DNA of 64,000 nucleotides from Sporosarcina globispora (GTDB taxonomy: Bacteria > Bacillota > Bacilli > Bacillales > Cytobacillaceae), in NCBI RefSeq assembly GCF_001274725.1, contig NZ_LGUF01000007.1, forward strand, positions 4,388,916 through 4,452,915, in the 5' to 3' direction. The position numbers and the translations under genes are program-made. Below are positions 53,257 to 63,618 of this stretch, piece after piece (the first letter of the stretch is position 1; each line of letters opens with the position of its first letter). The notes beneath the pieces were generated by a model, which saw only the letters and a program-made list of their open reading frames with translations, did no database searches and had not been told where the DNA came from.

Positions 53257-53414
53257 GCTATCACCTCATTAAATAATGCTCAATCTCCAAAAAACTCAAC
53301 CACACATATAACCACTTAAAACTCTTTCCATATTGCCAAGTATTATTATACTCTTTTCAATCTTTAATCTCAATATAGAGGGAACTGCTTAAAGTATCGA
53401 AAAAGCTGCGCTAC

Positions 53415-53446
53415 ATAAAAAGAAAACCGGCCCATCAGCCGATTTT
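53415..53446 (-). terminator. Terminator between ctaF and ctaG
   Basis: AAAACCGGC (53423-53431) pairs with GCCGATTTT (53438-53446) with one G-U pair, followed on the minus transcript by UCUUUUUAU. It lies ten bases after the ctaF stop. Confidence 0.8.
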
Positions 53447-53455
53447 CTCTTATAC

Positions 53456-53791
53456 TTACCACCAAATAACTGTCAAGAAAGCAATGATTGTGATAAATCC
53501 GACAAATGCTCCGGAATATAAGAACATAGCAGGTGCTTCATGACCTTTATGGCTCATATGCATGAAATAATATAATTGGAAGATTACTTGCACGAGAGCA
53601 AGAATCAAGATGAACGGTACAATGAACCATCCAGAGAAACCTTCGTAACCTGCTGCTACGAACGCAACAATTGTCAGGAAAATCATTAGTGCAAACGTGA
53701 TGACTTGATGTTTCATCTCTTCTGCACTTTTTTTGCGTCTATATTCAATGTCTACTCTTGGGTTACCTGAGTTTGGTTGTTGAGTTGCCAT
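53456..53791 (-). CDS. ctaF: Cytochrome caa3 oxidase subunit IV
   Basis: 111 residues, three transmembrane helices (about 30-48, 52-72, 85-107), typical subunit IVB of the caa3 oxidase; HMSHKGHEAPAMFLY is conserved. It has no redox centre and stabilises the complex. It starts four bases after ctaE, translationally coupled. Confidence 0.95.
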   Translation of the reverse strand: MATQQPNSGNPRVDIEYRRKKSAEEMKHQVITFALMIFLTIVAFVAAGYEGFSGWFIVPFILILALVQVIFQLYYFMHMSHKGHEAPAMFLYSGAFVGFITIIAFLTVIWW

Positions 53792-53795
53792 CAGT

Positions 53796-54425
53796 TTATC
53801 CCACCATTCCCATTAAATATACTACTGTGAAGATGAATACCCAAACAACGTCGATAAAGTGCCAGTAAAGGCTGGCAACATAAAATTTAGGAGCATTGTA
53901 AAGGCTTAATCCTCTTTTGCTGTTGCGGATCATTAAAGTAGTGATCCATAGTAAACCGAATGCCACGTGGGCACCATGGAAACCAACTAAAGTGTAGAAG
54001 GCTGAACCAAAAGCACTACTTGTGAAGCTATGATGGAATTCATGCACATAGTGATTGAACTCGTAAATTTCCAGACCAAGGAATCCAAGTCCAAGCAGCA
54101 CTGTAATTCCAAGCCAAAGCTGCATCTTTTTAAAGTTGAAATTTTTCATGTGGTACATAGCGTAAACGCTTGTCAGCGAGCTTGTTAATAATAGCATTGT
54201 CATAATGAATGCCAATGGAATCTCAAACAAGTCTTTCGCCAGAGCCATATCACTGCTAGGTACTTTGTCTTTTAAAGCAAGGTATGTTGCAAAGAGGGAG
54301 GCGAAAAGAACTGTCTCTCCCCCAAGGAAAAACCAGAAACCTAAGAATTTGTTCTTGGCTTCGAGGGTTTGCTTTTCAGGCGACGCAGGCCAAGTTTCAT
54401 ACGTCATTTTTTGTTCAGCAGCCAT
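53796..54425 (-). CDS. ctaE: Cytochrome caa3 oxidase subunit III
   Basis: 209 residues, five transmembrane helices; conserved FLGFWFFLGGETVLFASLFATY and YTLVGFHGAHVAFGLLWI. Part of the aa3-type terminal oxidase. The ATG shares a base with the ctaD stop, showing coupling. Length matches the Bacillus subunit. Confidence 0.97.
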   Translation of the reverse strand: MAAEQKMTYETWPASPEKQTLEAKNKFLGFWFFLGGETVLFASLFATYLALKDKVPSSDMALAKDLFEIPLAFIMTMLLLTSSLTSVYAMYHMKNFNFKKMQLWLGITVLLGLGFLGLEIYEFNHYVHEFHHSFTSSAFGSAFYTLVGFHGAHVAFGLLWITTLMIRNSKRGLSLYNAPKFYVASLYWHFIDVVWVFIFTVVYLMGMVG

Positions 54426-56293
54426 TATGCCTTAACCCCCTTATCATTACTATCTTCCAAATCTTCTTTATGAATGTGATATCCATGGTCATCCTTGACA
54501 GAACGAACAAACATGGAACCTAGAGTAATTAGCATACCAAAGATTAGTACTGGAATACCCCAGCTGTGTTCCGCACGGTACATCGCACCGAATGCAGCAA
54601 TAAATAGACCTAAAGAAATTACAAATGGAATGAAAGAGTTGTTCGGCATATGAATATCACCCAGAGGCTCAGCAGGTGACATGCCTTTTTTGCCTTCCAT
54701 TTTTTCAAGCCAGTATGCATCAAGACCGCGAACTAGCGGAAGCTGCTTGAAGTTATAGAACGGAGGCGGTGATGGAATGGCCCACTCTAAAGTACGGCCG
54801 TCTCCCCAAGGATCATTTCCAACTTTTTCATTTTTAACACTTGTAATAACAATATTAATCAGCAAAATGATGACTGCAATTGCCATGAAGAAAGCACCTA
54901 CAGTACTTACCATGTTAGCCGTGTCAAGTCCCTGTCCTGGAAGGAAAGTGAAGATACGGCGCGGCATTCCCCAAAGTCCAAGGAAATGCTGGATAAAGAA
55001 TGTTAAATGGAATCCAATAAAGAATAATACGAACGTAATTTTCCCAAGGAACTCGTTTAACATTGTACCGAACATTTTTGGCCAGTAAAGGTGAGCACCT
55101 GCAAATAAAGCAAACACAACACCGCCGACAATAACATAATGGAAGTGGGCAACTACAAAGTAGGTGTCATGGTATTGATAATCCTGTGCAGCAGATGCAA
55201 GCATGACACCTGTAACACCGCCGGCTACGAATGAAGGAATAAAAGCAATAGCCCAAAGCATCGGTGTTGTAAAAGTGATGCTTCCGCCCCACATTGTAAA
55301 TAGCCAGTTGAAAATCTTAATACCTGTTGGTACAGCAATCGCCATTGTAGCAACAGCAAAAATCGCGTTTGCAATCGGACCCATACCAGTTGTAAACATA
55401 TGGTGAGCCCATACCATGAATCCTAAGAAACCAATAAGTACCGTCGCGAATACCATGGAAGAGTATCCGAACAGGCGCTTTCTTGAAAAAATCGCAAAAA
55501 TCTCGGAGAAAATACCGAAAGCCGGCAATATCAAGATATAAACTTCAGGGTGACCAAAAATCCAGAAGAAGTGCTCCCAGATAATTGTATTACCGCCCAT
55601 AGCAGGATCAAAGAAGTTAGATCCAAACATACGGTCAAAGACTAACAGGAATAGCCCAACTGTTAAAGCAGGAAATGCAAATAGAATTAATGCTGATGTA
55701 ACAAATGTTGCCCAAGTGAACATAGGCATACGCATGTAAGTCATACCAGGAGCACGCATGTTAATGATTGTAACAAGGAAGTTGATACCCCCGATTAACG
55801 TACCGGCACCGGATATCTGCAAGCCAAGTGCATAGAAGTCAATACCATGGCCTTCAGATGCAAGTGATAAAGAAGCATAAGAAGTCCAGCCTGCATCAGG
55901 AGCTCCGCCTAAGAACCATGATAGGTTTAAGAAAACTCCACCAAAGAAAAACAGCCAGAATCCTAATGAATTCAAGAATGGGAATGCAACGTCACGCGCA
56001 CCGATCTGAAGTGGCATAACTGCATTCATAAAAGCGAAAATTAGTGGCATAGCTGCCAAAAAGATCATCGTTGTACCGTGCATAGTTAAAATTTCATTAT
56101 ACAATCCGGCACTTACAAAATCATTATTTGGTACTGCAAGCTGGATACGGATGAACATGGCTTCCAATCCGCCAAGCAAGAAGAAAAATCCGCCAGCTAT
56201 AAGATAAAGGATTGCGATTTTCTTATGGTCAACTGTTGTTAAGTAATCCCATAAAACCGCTCCGAAACCTTTTTTTTGTGCTAAGGTACTCAC
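54425..56293 (-). CDS. ctaD: Cytochrome caa3 oxidase subunit I
   Basis: 622-residue heme-copper oxidase catalytic subunit, 12 or more transmembrane helices plus C-terminal extensions seen in Bacillus. Heme/CuB ligands are in LTMHGTTMIFL (low-spin heme His), FGHPEVYILILPAFG (CuB His with the cross-linked Tyr), WAHHMFTTG (two His) and HDTYFVVAHFHYVI (heme His pair). Reduces O2 to water and pumps protons. Coupled to ctaE by a one-base overlap. Confidence 0.98.
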   Translation of the reverse strand: MSTLAQKKGFGAVLWDYLTTVDHKKIAILYLIAGGFFFLLGGLEAMFIRIQLAVPNNDFVSAGLYNEILTMHGTTMIFLAAMPLIFAFMNAVMPLQIGARDVAFPFLNSLGFWLFFFGGVFLNLSWFLGGAPDAGWTSYASLSLASEGHGIDFYALGLQISGAGTLIGGINFLVTIINMRAPGMTYMRMPMFTWATFVTSALILFAFPALTVGLFLLVFDRMFGSNFFDPAMGGNTIIWEHFFWIFGHPEVYILILPAFGIFSEIFAIFSRKRLFGYSSMVFATVLIGFLGFMVWAHHMFTTGMGPIANAIFAVATMAIAVPTGIKIFNWLFTMWGGSITFTTPMLWAIAFIPSFVAGGVTGVMLASAAQDYQYHDTYFVVAHFHYVIVGGVVFALFAGAHLYWPKMFGTMLNEFLGKITFVLFFIGFHLTFFIQHFLGLWGMPRRIFTFLPGQGLDTANMVSTVGAFFMAIAVIILLINIVITSVKNEKVGNDPWGDGRTLEWAIPSPPPFYNFKQLPLVRGLDAYWLEKMEGKKGMSPAEPLGDIHMPNNSFIPFVISLGLFIAAFGAMYRAEHSWGIPVLIFGMLITLGSMFVRSVKDDHGYHIHKEDLEDSNDKGVKA

Positions 56294-56321
56294 AATTTTA
56301 CCTCCCTTTTCAAAAAATCCC

Positions 56322-57398
56322 CTATTGTTCCATAACTTTCAAGCCCATTAAGTATTCTGTCAGGGCATCAAGCTCTTCTTCAGTCAATTCACCATAAGTA
56401 CCTGTCATTTTGTTACCAGGTTTGTATGTTTCTGGATCTCTCAACCAATCTTTTAAATCTTCCTCAGTATGGTCAAGGATACCGGCAATACGGTCTCTAT
56501 CACCGAAGTTTGTTAAGTTAGGAGCTAGACGAGCTGCTTCAGGAGCAGTATTCGCTGGCGTTACAGCATGACAGCCGATACAGCTGTTGTTGAAGACTTC
56601 CTGACCAGCTTGAGCCAGATCTGTTTCTGCCTGTTTAGGTTCTTTTACGTCCTTCATTGCTGTTGCCCATTGATCGAATTGATCACGTGGAACCGCTTTA
56701 ACTTTGAAATCCATCAAAGCATGGGAAGGACCGCAAAGCTCAGCACATTTTCCATAGAAGTAATTATCTGCTTCAGCAGCTTTTTCACCGTCAAACTCCA
56801 GCCAGAATTTATTTACGTTTTCAGTGTTAGTATCCAGCTTACCGCCTACAGCAGGAATCCAGAAGGAGTGCTTAACATCAGAAGCAATAAGATTGAAATA
56901 TACTTTTTCATCCGTTGGCACAACTAATTCCTGGCCAGTGATAATTTCCTGGTTTGGATATTCGAATTCCCACCAGTATAAATTTGCACGCACATTAACA
57001 ACTAGTGCATCTGTTTTGCCTTCTTCATTCTTTTTTTCCATTGGGCTTACATCTGCAAGCTTAAAGGTAGCTGAAACTGTAGGTACAGCAAGAATTAGAA
57101 GCAAAAGAATAGGAATAACAGTCCAAATAATTTCCAGTTTGTGGCTTCCTTCAACTTGTTTTGGAATTCTGTCGTCCTTGCGGCGGAATTTCACAACAAC
57201 AATAAAGAAGATTACTGTTACGACCGCAATTACTCCTACCATTATTGCAGTACTTAACACCATCAAATCAAATTGTGTTTGCGCCACTTCGCCGGCAGGT
57301 TTCAGCGTAGATAAATACGGTTTGCCGGAGCAAGCGGAAAGAATGAGCGCCATCATTGCAAACAGAGAAAAAAGACGCCACTTTGCAAGCCTTTTCAT
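56322..57398 (-). CDS. ctaC: Cytochrome caa3 oxidase subunit II with fused cytochrome c
   Basis: 358-residue lipoprotein (signal with lipobox LSAC, Cys23), two transmembrane helices and a CuA domain with YGKCAELCGPSHALMDF supplying the copper ligands. A C-terminal cytochrome c domain has CIGCH (heme c), MTGTYG with Met as the probable axial ligand. The fusion defines a caa3-type oxidase. ATG 57398 with AAAGAGGGG upstream. Confidence 0.97.
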   Translation of the reverse strand: MKRLAKWRLFSLFAMMALILSACSGKPYLSTLKPAGEVAQTQFDLMVLSTAIMVGVIAVVTVIFFIVVVKFRRKDDRIPKQVEGSHKLEIIWTVIPILLLLILAVPTVSATFKLADVSPMEKKNEEGKTDALVVNVRANLYWWEFEYPNQEIITGQELVVPTDEKVYFNLIASDVKHSFWIPAVGGKLDTNTENVNKFWLEFDGEKAAEADNYFYGKCAELCGPSHALMDFKVKAVPRDQFDQWATAMKDVKEPKQAETDLAQAGQEVFNNSCIGCHAVTPANTAPEAARLAPNLTNFGDRDRIAGILDHTEEDLKDWLRDPETYKPGNKMTGTYGELTEEELDALTEYLMGLKVMEQ

Positions 57399-57509
57399 AG
57401 CTTAATCAAACCCCTCTTTCGTAAAAATTTCATTTTTTGAATTGTTTGATCAAAAAATATGGATAAATCCCCTCTCGATACTAGCGAAAGAAAGAATTTC
57501 CTAACTAAG

Positions 57510-58448
57510 TTAAATAAGTGTGATGATTACCATGGCTACAAACATGATGGTCAGATATTGCAGGGAGTATACAAACATTAATGTAGCCCATTTTATATCA
57601 TCTTTAAACTTTCTGGCATATAACCCCGTCAATAACCAGCCGACGTTTAAAACCGTGGCCAGGATCAAGAAAGGCAATCCAAGTGATGGCATCAGGAACG
57701 GCAGCGGCAATAATGCAGCAACCCAAATATAAATATGCCTCTTAGTGGTTTTAAACCCTTTTACAACTGGAAGCATTGGAACTCCAGCAGCACGGTATTC
57801 CTCCACCCGTCTCATTGCAAGTGCATAAAAATGAGGCGGCTGCCAGATAAACACGATAGCGAACAGCACCCAAGCCATTGGATCAAGATTGCCATCCGCA
57901 GCAGCCCAGCCAATCAGCGGGGGTACTGCACCTGAAATGCTCCCAACAATCGTATTGGATACAAACCTGCGTTTCGTCCACATTGTATATAAGACAACAT
58001 AGCTGAAAACGCCAATCAATCCAATTACAACTGCTGCTTTTGTTGTAAACATTAAAAAGGCCGTACCAAGGCCAAGAAGAAGGAAACTTAAGATAGCCAC
58101 TTTGCCAGGGTTTACTTTCCCTGTTACAGTTGGCCTCCCTTTAGTTCTTTCCATCAGTGGGTCAATGTCGCGGTCAATATAATTATTTAAGCTGCACGAG
58201 CCTGCAATAATCAGTGAAGAGCCAATTATGGTAAAAAGAACCAGATCGAGATTATTGAAAAAGCCTTTACCGGAAAAGTGCAAAGCAAGCCAAAGACCGG
58301 TGAAGGTTGTAATCAGATTGGAATTTACAATACCAATTTTGATAAGTGCAAGGAAATCCTTCCAAACTGTAGTCTCAGGTATATCTTTTTGAAGGCTTCG
58401 CTCACTGTCCTCTATAGCAGCATCACTCAAAGCCCGTGAGTTAGACAT
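57510..58448 (-). CDS. ctaB: Protoheme IX farnesyltransferase (heme O synthase)
   Basis: 312-residue UbiA-family prenyltransferase, nine transmembrane helices; Asp-rich motifs [19 protein letters not shown] (about residues 100-118) and the second loop [13 protein letters not shown]. Converts heme B to heme O for ctaA. The N-terminal 30 residues are charged. AAAGGAGG precedes the ATG. First gene of the ctaBCDEF unit, divergent from ctaA. Confidence 0.96.
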   Translation of the reverse strand: MSNSRALSDAAIEDSERSLQKDIPETTVWKDFLALIKIGIVNSNLITTFTGLWLALHFSGKGFFNNLDLVLFTIIGSSLIIAGSCSLNNYIDRDIDPLMERTKGRPTVTGKVNPGKVAILSFLLLGLGTAFLMFTTKAAVVIGLIGVFSYVVLYTMWTKRRFVSNTIVGSISGAVPPLIGWAAADGNLDPMAWVLFAIVFIWQPPHFYALAMRRVEEYRAAGVPMLPVVKGFKTTKRHIYIWVAALLPLPFLMPSLGLPFLILATVLNVGWLLTGLYARKFKDDIKWATLMFVYSLQYLTIMFVAMVIITLI

Positions 58449-58876
58449 ATAATTTCCTCCTTTATCCCTTATCGCAAAAGAGCTATCTTAGCACTACACC
58501 TACTATATAGCATAATCGCCCTCAAAGCCATATTCGCGATAAAAAACGAGGGGTAAACCCTAGATGAATAACAATCATTCTAATAGTTTTCTACTATTTA
58601 TAATGTAACTAAGCTGTTTATTATTTAATGAAAGCCAAACCATTTCTCTGTATATTAAATCACACTTTAAAACTCTTTTGTGAATTTTTTTAGAATAATT
58701 TATGACTAATTTGTGTCAAAAATAAAATTCACTTAAAGAAAGGTTGCTTCTTTGAGATAATAAAGCTGCTTCAGAAAACTTTTAGGAGATAAAATACTAA
58801 CTTTTATGTATTTTGTGATATTTTCCGCGACAGGAATATCCAATTTATACCCCCTTTATATTTCTAGCAAACTCCA

Positions 58877-58905
58877 TTACAAGTTTCAACCTTTTTTACT
58901 ATAAT
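58877..58905 (+). promoter_or_regulatory. SigA promoter P1 of ctaA
   Basis: TTACAA (58877-58882), 17 bp, TATAAT (58900-58905). Leader of about 180 nt. Confidence 0.6.
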
Positions 58906-58928
58906 TAACTTTTTAATTTTAATATCTG

Positions 58929-58957
58929 TTGTAAAAATAGCTGTATTCCTGTACTAT
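58929..58957 (+). promoter_or_regulatory. SigA promoter P2 of ctaA
   Basis: TTGTAA (58929-58934), 17 bp, TACTAT (58952-58957), 52 bp downstream of P1. Confidence 0.5.
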
Positions 58958-59091
58958 CGAAAAAGTAAATGGACGCACATTCCTATATGGCTTTTTATAG
59001 AATCTTTGTTAAGATAGATTACGGACAAAAAATAGTAATAAAATTATTTTCTCTTTTGAAAACAAAGAATTATTAAAGAAGGTGAAAGGCG

Positions 59092-60069
59092 TTGCAACGA
59101 TCTTTAAAGTGGTTTGCCGTTCTAACAACAATCGGCATGCTTTTAATTTTGCTGGGCGGTGCTTTGGTAACAAAAACCGAATCAGGAATGGGATGCGGGA
59201 AATCCTGGCCGCTTTGCAATGGCGAATTTGTTCCAAGCGATATTACTCCTGAATTGATAATTGAATTAGCACACAGACTAGTTTCAGGCTCTGTTGGGTT
59301 TATGGTTCTTATATTATCGATTTGGACATGGAGAAAAATAGGTCATATTAGAGAGACAAAGTTTTTATCGCTGACTTCGTTCTTTTTTCTTGTCCTGCAG
59401 GCTTTAATTGGGGCGGCCGCAGTAGTTTGGGGGCAGTCTGATTTTGTACTTGCCCTTCATTTCGGCATTTCTTTAATATCATTTGCTTCTGTCCTGCTGC
59501 TGACCCTGCTGATTTTTGAAGTAGATAAGAAATTCCAGGCAGAGAAGCTCATTATTGATAAAAGAATGAGGAAACATATTATTGGAGTTTCTATATACAG
59601 TTATGCTGTTGTTTACAGCGGTGCTCTTGTCCGCCATGTTAATGCCAGTCTTGTTTGCCGTGACTGGCCGCTTTGTATCAACGGATCCTTCGCTCTTCCG
59701 GAAAATATGTATGAATGGGTGCAGATGGGTCACCGTGCAGCTGCCGGATTAATTTTCATATGGATTGGCTATATTACCTATCTTGCAATTAAGCATTATA
59801 AAGAGCAGAAAGTTATTTATTGGGGCTGGATTGTATCATTTATTTTAGTGTCACTTCAGGTTGCTGCAGGGGCATTGGTTGTTTTAACCAGACTTAACTT
59901 GTATATTGCCCTTGCCCACGCCTTCTTCATTTCCTGCTTGTTTGGAGTATTAAGCTATTTTATCCTCCTTACATCACGAAGCAAAAAGAATGAGCTTGCT
60001 GTTTCAGCAGTAAGGGAAAAAGAGGAAAATGAGGAATCTGCCATCCCTACCATTACTTCTATCCCATAG
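59092..60069 (+). CDS. ctaA: Heme A synthase
   Basis: 325-residue membrane monooxygenase-type enzyme oxidising the C8 methyl of heme O to give heme A. Eight transmembrane helices in two four-helix halves. Axial His pairs are in ELAHRLVSG / ALHFGISL and MGHRAAAG / [10 protein letters not shown]. The cysteine pairs CGKSWPLC and CRDWPLC in the extracellular loops match Bacillus CtaA. Start TTG 59092 with GAAGGTGAAAG upstream. Convergent with pyc. Confidence 0.97.
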   Translation: MQRSLKWFAVLTTIGMLLILLGGALVTKTESGMGCGKSWPLCNGEFVPSDITPELIIELAHRLVSGSVGFMVLILSIWTWRKIGHIRETKFLSLTSFFFLVLQALIGAAAVVWGQSDFVLALHFGISLISFASVLLLTLLIFEVDKKFQAEKLIIDKRMRKHIIGVSIYSYAVVYSGALVRHVNASLVCRDWPLCINGSFALPENMYEWVQMGHRAAAGLIFIWIGYITYLAIKHYKEQKVIYWGWIVSFILVSLQVAAGALVVLTRLNLYIALAHAFFISCLFGVLSYFILLTSRSKKNELAVSAVREKEENEESAIPTITSIP

Positions 60070-60079
60070 TGAATCAAAT

Positions 60080-60115
60080 AAAAGAGCTTCGGCATTTTAC
60101 CGAAGCTCTTTTATT
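60080..60115. terminator. Bidirectional terminator between ctaA and pyc
   Basis: AAAAGAGCTTCGG (60080-60092) pairs with CCGAAGCTCTTTT (60100-60112); A-run and T-run at the outer ends. Confidence 0.92.
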
Positions 60116-60119
60116 ATGT

Positions 60120-63100
60120 TTATTTAGATAGCTCTATCAATAAATCACCTGTCTGGATTGCTTCACCGTTTGAGACGTAGATGTCTTTAACTGTTCCAGA
60201 GAATGGGGCCTGTACTGTTGTTTCCATCTTCATTGCTTCTGTAATCATTAAATGATCGCCTTTTTCGACTTTTTCACCTTTTTCTACAACTGCCTTAATA
60301 ACAGTTCCCGGCATGCTGGCAGCAATATGACATTCATTATGCGGATCAGCTTTAACCTTGGTGGCTACTGTGGCTTTAATGCTTTCATCCTTTATGCTTA
60401 CTTCACGAGGCTGTCCGTTTAGCTCAAAATACACAATTCTTGTGCCATCGGCTTGAGGCTGGCCTATAGAAACCAATTTGACTATTAATGTTTTACCTGT
60501 TTCAATTTCAATCTCTACTTCTTCACCCAGCCTTAATCCATATAAGAATGTTGGGGTATCCAGTACAGAAATATCACCAAACTGTTCACTGGTCTTAATA
60601 TAGTCCATAAATACTTTAGGATAAAGTGCATAAGCAATGACATCAAAGCTTGTAACCTGCCTGCCCAATTCTTTAAAAAGTTTTTCTTTTAATTCATCAA
60701 AGTCTACATCTTCAAGAAGCTCTCCCGGACGGACAGTAATTGGCTCCCTGTCTTTTAATATGACCTTCTGAAGTTCTGCCGGGAATCCGCCATATGGCTG
60801 TCCCAAATAACCTTCAAACAACTCTACAACTGAGTCAGGAAAATCCAGAGACTTGCCTTTATTTAAAACATCCTGCTCTGTCAGCTGGTTTTGCACCATG
60901 AATAGCGCCATATCACCTACTACTTTGGAGGAAGGTGTTACCTTAACAATATCACCAAACATTTGATTCACTCGGGAATACATGTCCTTAACTTCATCCC
61001 ACTTATCCCCGAGACCCACAGCTTTAGCCTGCTGCTGAAGATTACTGTATTGTCCTCCTGGCATTTCATGCTGATAGACTTCAGAATGCGGAGCCTTCAT
61101 GCCGCTCTCGAAATCCTGGTAGTATTTGCGGACATCTTCCCAGTAATATGATAACTGCTCCAGCGCCTGAATATCAACATTAGGTTTCCTTTCATTCCCC
61201 TGCAGGGCGTAATATAAGGAATTAGCGCTAGGCTGAGATGTTAATCCAGCCATTGTGCTTAGGGCCGTATCAACTATATCCACTCCAGCTTCAATAGCCT
61301 TTGCATATGTGAAAATTCCATTTCCACTCGTATCATGTGTATGAAGATGAATCGGAATGTCGACAGTTTCTTTCAATTCAGAGATCAGGGTGTATGCAGA
61401 TTGAGGCTTTAATAAGCCTGCCATATCTTTAATGGCAAGTATATGGGCTCCCTGACTCTCAAGCTCTTTTGCAAGATCTTTATAGTATTTAAGATTGTAT
61501 TTCGTCCTGGAAGGATCCAAAATGTCACCAGTATAGCACATTGCAGCTTCAGCAATTTTTCCAGTCTGGCGGACAGCGTCAATTGCGACCTCCATACCTT
61601 TGACCCAGTTCAGGCTATCGAAGATCCGGAACACATCAATACCAGCATAGGCTGATTTCTCCACAAATTCTCTTATCACATTATCCGGATAGTTTTTATA
61701 TCCTACCGCATTTGAAGCGCGAAGAAGCATCTGGAATAACACATTTGGCATCTTCTCGCGCAGTGAAAGCAATCTTTCCCAAGGATCTTCTTTAAGGAAC
61801 CTATAGGCAACATCAAAAGTTGCTCCGCCCCACATTTCGAATGAAAACATATCCGGAAGCAATTTTGCTGTCGGTTCTGCAATATGTTTCAAGTCATTTG
61901 TCCTTACTCGTGTCGCCAGCAATGATTGATGAGCATCACGGAAGGTAGTATCGGTGAGAAGAACTTCTTTTTGCTCTTTAATCCATTTAACAAGCCCTTC
62001 AGGACCCTGATTATCTAAAATTTGCTTTGTACCATCCTGATAATCTGTGCTGTATTTTAATTTTGGTACACGCGGCACTTCAAATACCGGACGTTTTTTC
62101 TTCTCAATGCCCGGGAATCCATTAACCGTTACATTCCCGATATAATTCAGCATTTTTGTTCCTCTGTCCTTCCTTTTCGGGAAAAGGAACAGTTCAGGAG
62201 TTTCATCAATAAAGGAAGTATCATATTCTCCCCTTAAAAATTTCTCATGTTTCACCACATTCTCAAGGAACGGGATATTTGTTTTAATGCCTCTGATCCG
62301 GAATTCCTGCAGGTTTCGCACCATTTTTGATGCTGCCTGCTGGAAAGTCATTGCGTGTGTTGAAAGTTTTACAAGCAGTGAATCATAATAAGGTGTAATC
62401 ACTGCCCCTTGGAAACCATTGCCCGCATCCAGGCGCACGCCGAAGCCGCCGCCGGATCTATATGCCATAAGCCGTCCTGTATCTGGCATGAAGTTATTTA
62501 GAGGATCTTCGGTTGTAACACGAGATTGAATGGCATATCCATGTACATGAATGTTTTCCTGTTTAGGAACACCAACTTCTTTGCTGTGAAGTGTGTGGCC
62601 TTCAGCCACTAAAATTTGCGTTTGTACAATATCCACCCCGGTCACCATCTCGGTGATCGTATGCTCAACCTGTACACGCGGATTTACTTCAATGAAATAA
62701 AACTGATCTCCAGAAACAAGGAATTCTACAGTTCCGGCATTTATATAATCCACCTTCTTCATCAGGTTGACTGCAGCCTGGCAAATATCGTCTCTCAATT
62801 TTTCCGGAAGAGAAACGCAAGGAGCAACTTCAACAACCTTCTGGTGGCGCCTTTGGACTGAACAATCTCTTTCATATAGATGAACAATATTCCCTTCATG
62901 ATCACCAATAATTTGAACCTCTATATGCTTAGGTCTTTCAATGAATCTTTCAACATATACCTCATCATTTCCAAATGCTGCTTTTGCTTCTGATTTTGCA
63001 CGTTCATAGGATTCCTTTACTTCCTCCAAGCTTCTTACGATGCGCATGCCTCTTCCCCCGCCGCCCAGTGAAGCTTTAATAATAATCGGAAATCCATGAT

Positions 63101-63560
63101 TTTTGCCAAAGCTGATTACTTCCTCCAAGCTTCTTACCGGGCCGTCACTTCCGGGAATAACCGGAATTTCAGCAAGCATCGCTTGCGTTCTTGCTTTAAC
63201 TTTATCTCCAAACATATCAAGGTGCATAGAAGCAGGGCCGATAAATTTAATGCCCTCTTCCTCACAGCGTTTTGCAAATTCTATATTTTCAGACAGAAAT
63301 CCGTAACCTGGATGAATGGCATCAACATCACTGCTTTTTGCAATATTTATGATTCCCTCAATATCAAGATAAGCATCAATCGGTTTCTTTCCCTCTCCTA
63401 CCAGATATGCTTCATCTGCTTTATATCTGTGATAGGAACCTGAATCCTCTTTTGAATAGATTGCTACTGTTCGGATATCCAGTTCTGTGCATGCACGGAA
63501 CACACGAATGGCAATCTCTCCCCTGTTGGCTACTAATACCTTGTTAATTCTTCGGCTCAA
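60120..63560 (-). CDS. pyc: Pyruvate carboxylase
   Basis: 1146-residue biotin enzyme making oxaloacetate from pyruvate, ATP and bicarbonate. Biotin carboxylase domain (about 1-450: KVLVANRGEIAIRVFRA, KASLGGGGRGMR, ERDCSVQRRHQK). Carboxyltransferase domain (about 530-830: LLTDTTFRDAHQSLLATR, MLLRASNAVGY, HTHDTSGNG). C-terminal biotinyl domain with EAMKM. Start TTG 63560 behind GGGGTG, giving the known N-terminus; an ATG at 63647 would cross the leader hairpin. Length close to 1148 in B. subtilis. ftsW lies upstream, as usual. Confidence 0.97.
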   Translation of the reverse strand: MSRRINKVLVANRGEIAIRVFRACTELDIRTVAIYSKEDSGSYHRYKADEAYLVGEGKKPIDAYLDIEGIINIAKSSDVDAIHPGYGFLSENIEFAKRCEEEGIKFIGPASMHLDMFGDKVKARTQAMLAEIPVIPGSDGPVRSLEEVISFGKNHGFPIIIKASLGGGGRGMRIVRSLEEVKESYERAKSEAKAAFGNDEVYVERFIERPKHIEVQIIGDHEGNIVHLYERDCSVQRRHQKVVEVAPCVSLPEKLRDDICQAAVNLMKKVDYINAGTVEFLVSGDQFYFIEVNPRVQVEHTITEMVTGVDIVQTQILVAEGHTLHSKEVGVPKQENIHVHGYAIQSRVTTEDPLNNFMPDTGRLMAYRSGGGFGVRLDAGNGFQGAVITPYYDSLLVKLSTHAMTFQQAASKMVRNLQEFRIRGIKTNIPFLENVVKHEKFLRGEYDTSFIDETPELFLFPKRKDRGTKMLNYIGNVTVNGFPGIEKKKRPVFEVPRVPKLKYSTDYQDGTKQILDNQGPEGLVKWIKEQKEVLLTDTTFRDAHQSLLATRVRTNDLKHIAEPTAKLLPDMFSFEMWGGATFDVAYRFLKEDPWERLLSLREKMPNVLFQMLLRASNAVGYKNYPDNVIREFVEKSAYAGIDVFRIFDSLNWVKGMEVAIDAVRQTGKIAEAAMCYTGDILDPSRTKYNLKYYKDLAKELESQGAHILAIKDMAGLLKPQSAYTLISELKETVDIPIHLHTHDTSGNGIFTYAKAIEAGVDIVDTALSTMAGLTSQPSANSLYYALQGNERKPNVDIQALEQLSYYWEDVRKYYQDFESGMKAPHSEVYQHEMPGGQYSNLQQQAKAVGLGDKWDEVKDMYSRVNQMFGDIVKVTPSSKVVGDMALFMVQNQLTEQDVLNKGKSLDFPDSVVELFEGYLGQPYGGFPAELQKVILKDREPITVRPGELLEDVDFDELKEKLFKELGRQVTSFDVIAYALYPKVFMDYIKTSEQFGDISVLDTPTFLYGLRLGEEVEIEIETGKTLIVKLVSIGQPQADGTRIVYFELNGQPREVSIKDESIKATVATKVKADPHNECHIAASMPGTVIKAVVEKGEKVEKGDHLMITEAMKMETTVQAPFSGTVKDIYVSNGEAIQTGDLLIELSK

Positions 63561-63586
63561 GCTAAACACCCCATCTATATGTATTT

Positions 63587-63606
63587 TTTGGCAATATTCT
63601 GCCAAA
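63587..63606. promoter_or_regulatory. Perfect dyad before pyc
   Basis: TTTGGCA-ATATTC-TGCCAAA, a seven-base perfect inverted repeat with a six-base centre, 27 bp upstream of the pyc TTG start. Likely an operator for an unidentified regulator or a short leader hairpin; it matches no site I know for certain. Confidence 0.45.
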
Positions 63607-63618
63607 TCTAAGTTGAAA

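Larger units (their letters stand above)
58449..59091. other. ctaB-ctaA divergent control region (643 bp)
   Basis: Very AT-rich and without ORFs. Toward ctaB there is an extended -10 (TGCTATATA, minus) about 55 bp upstream of the ATG with no good -35. Toward ctaA two SigA-like promoters are visible (separate entries). TTTGTGAAT (58677-58685) matches the ResD-type consensus, and TTTGTGTCAAA follows near 58710-58720. ResDE control of cta genes is known in B. subtilis. Confidence 0.55.

Noticed and set aside
58710..58720. Spo0A box (TGTCAAA) near ctaA
   Set aside because: Single short match in very AT-rich DNA far from any mapped promoter; chance is likely.
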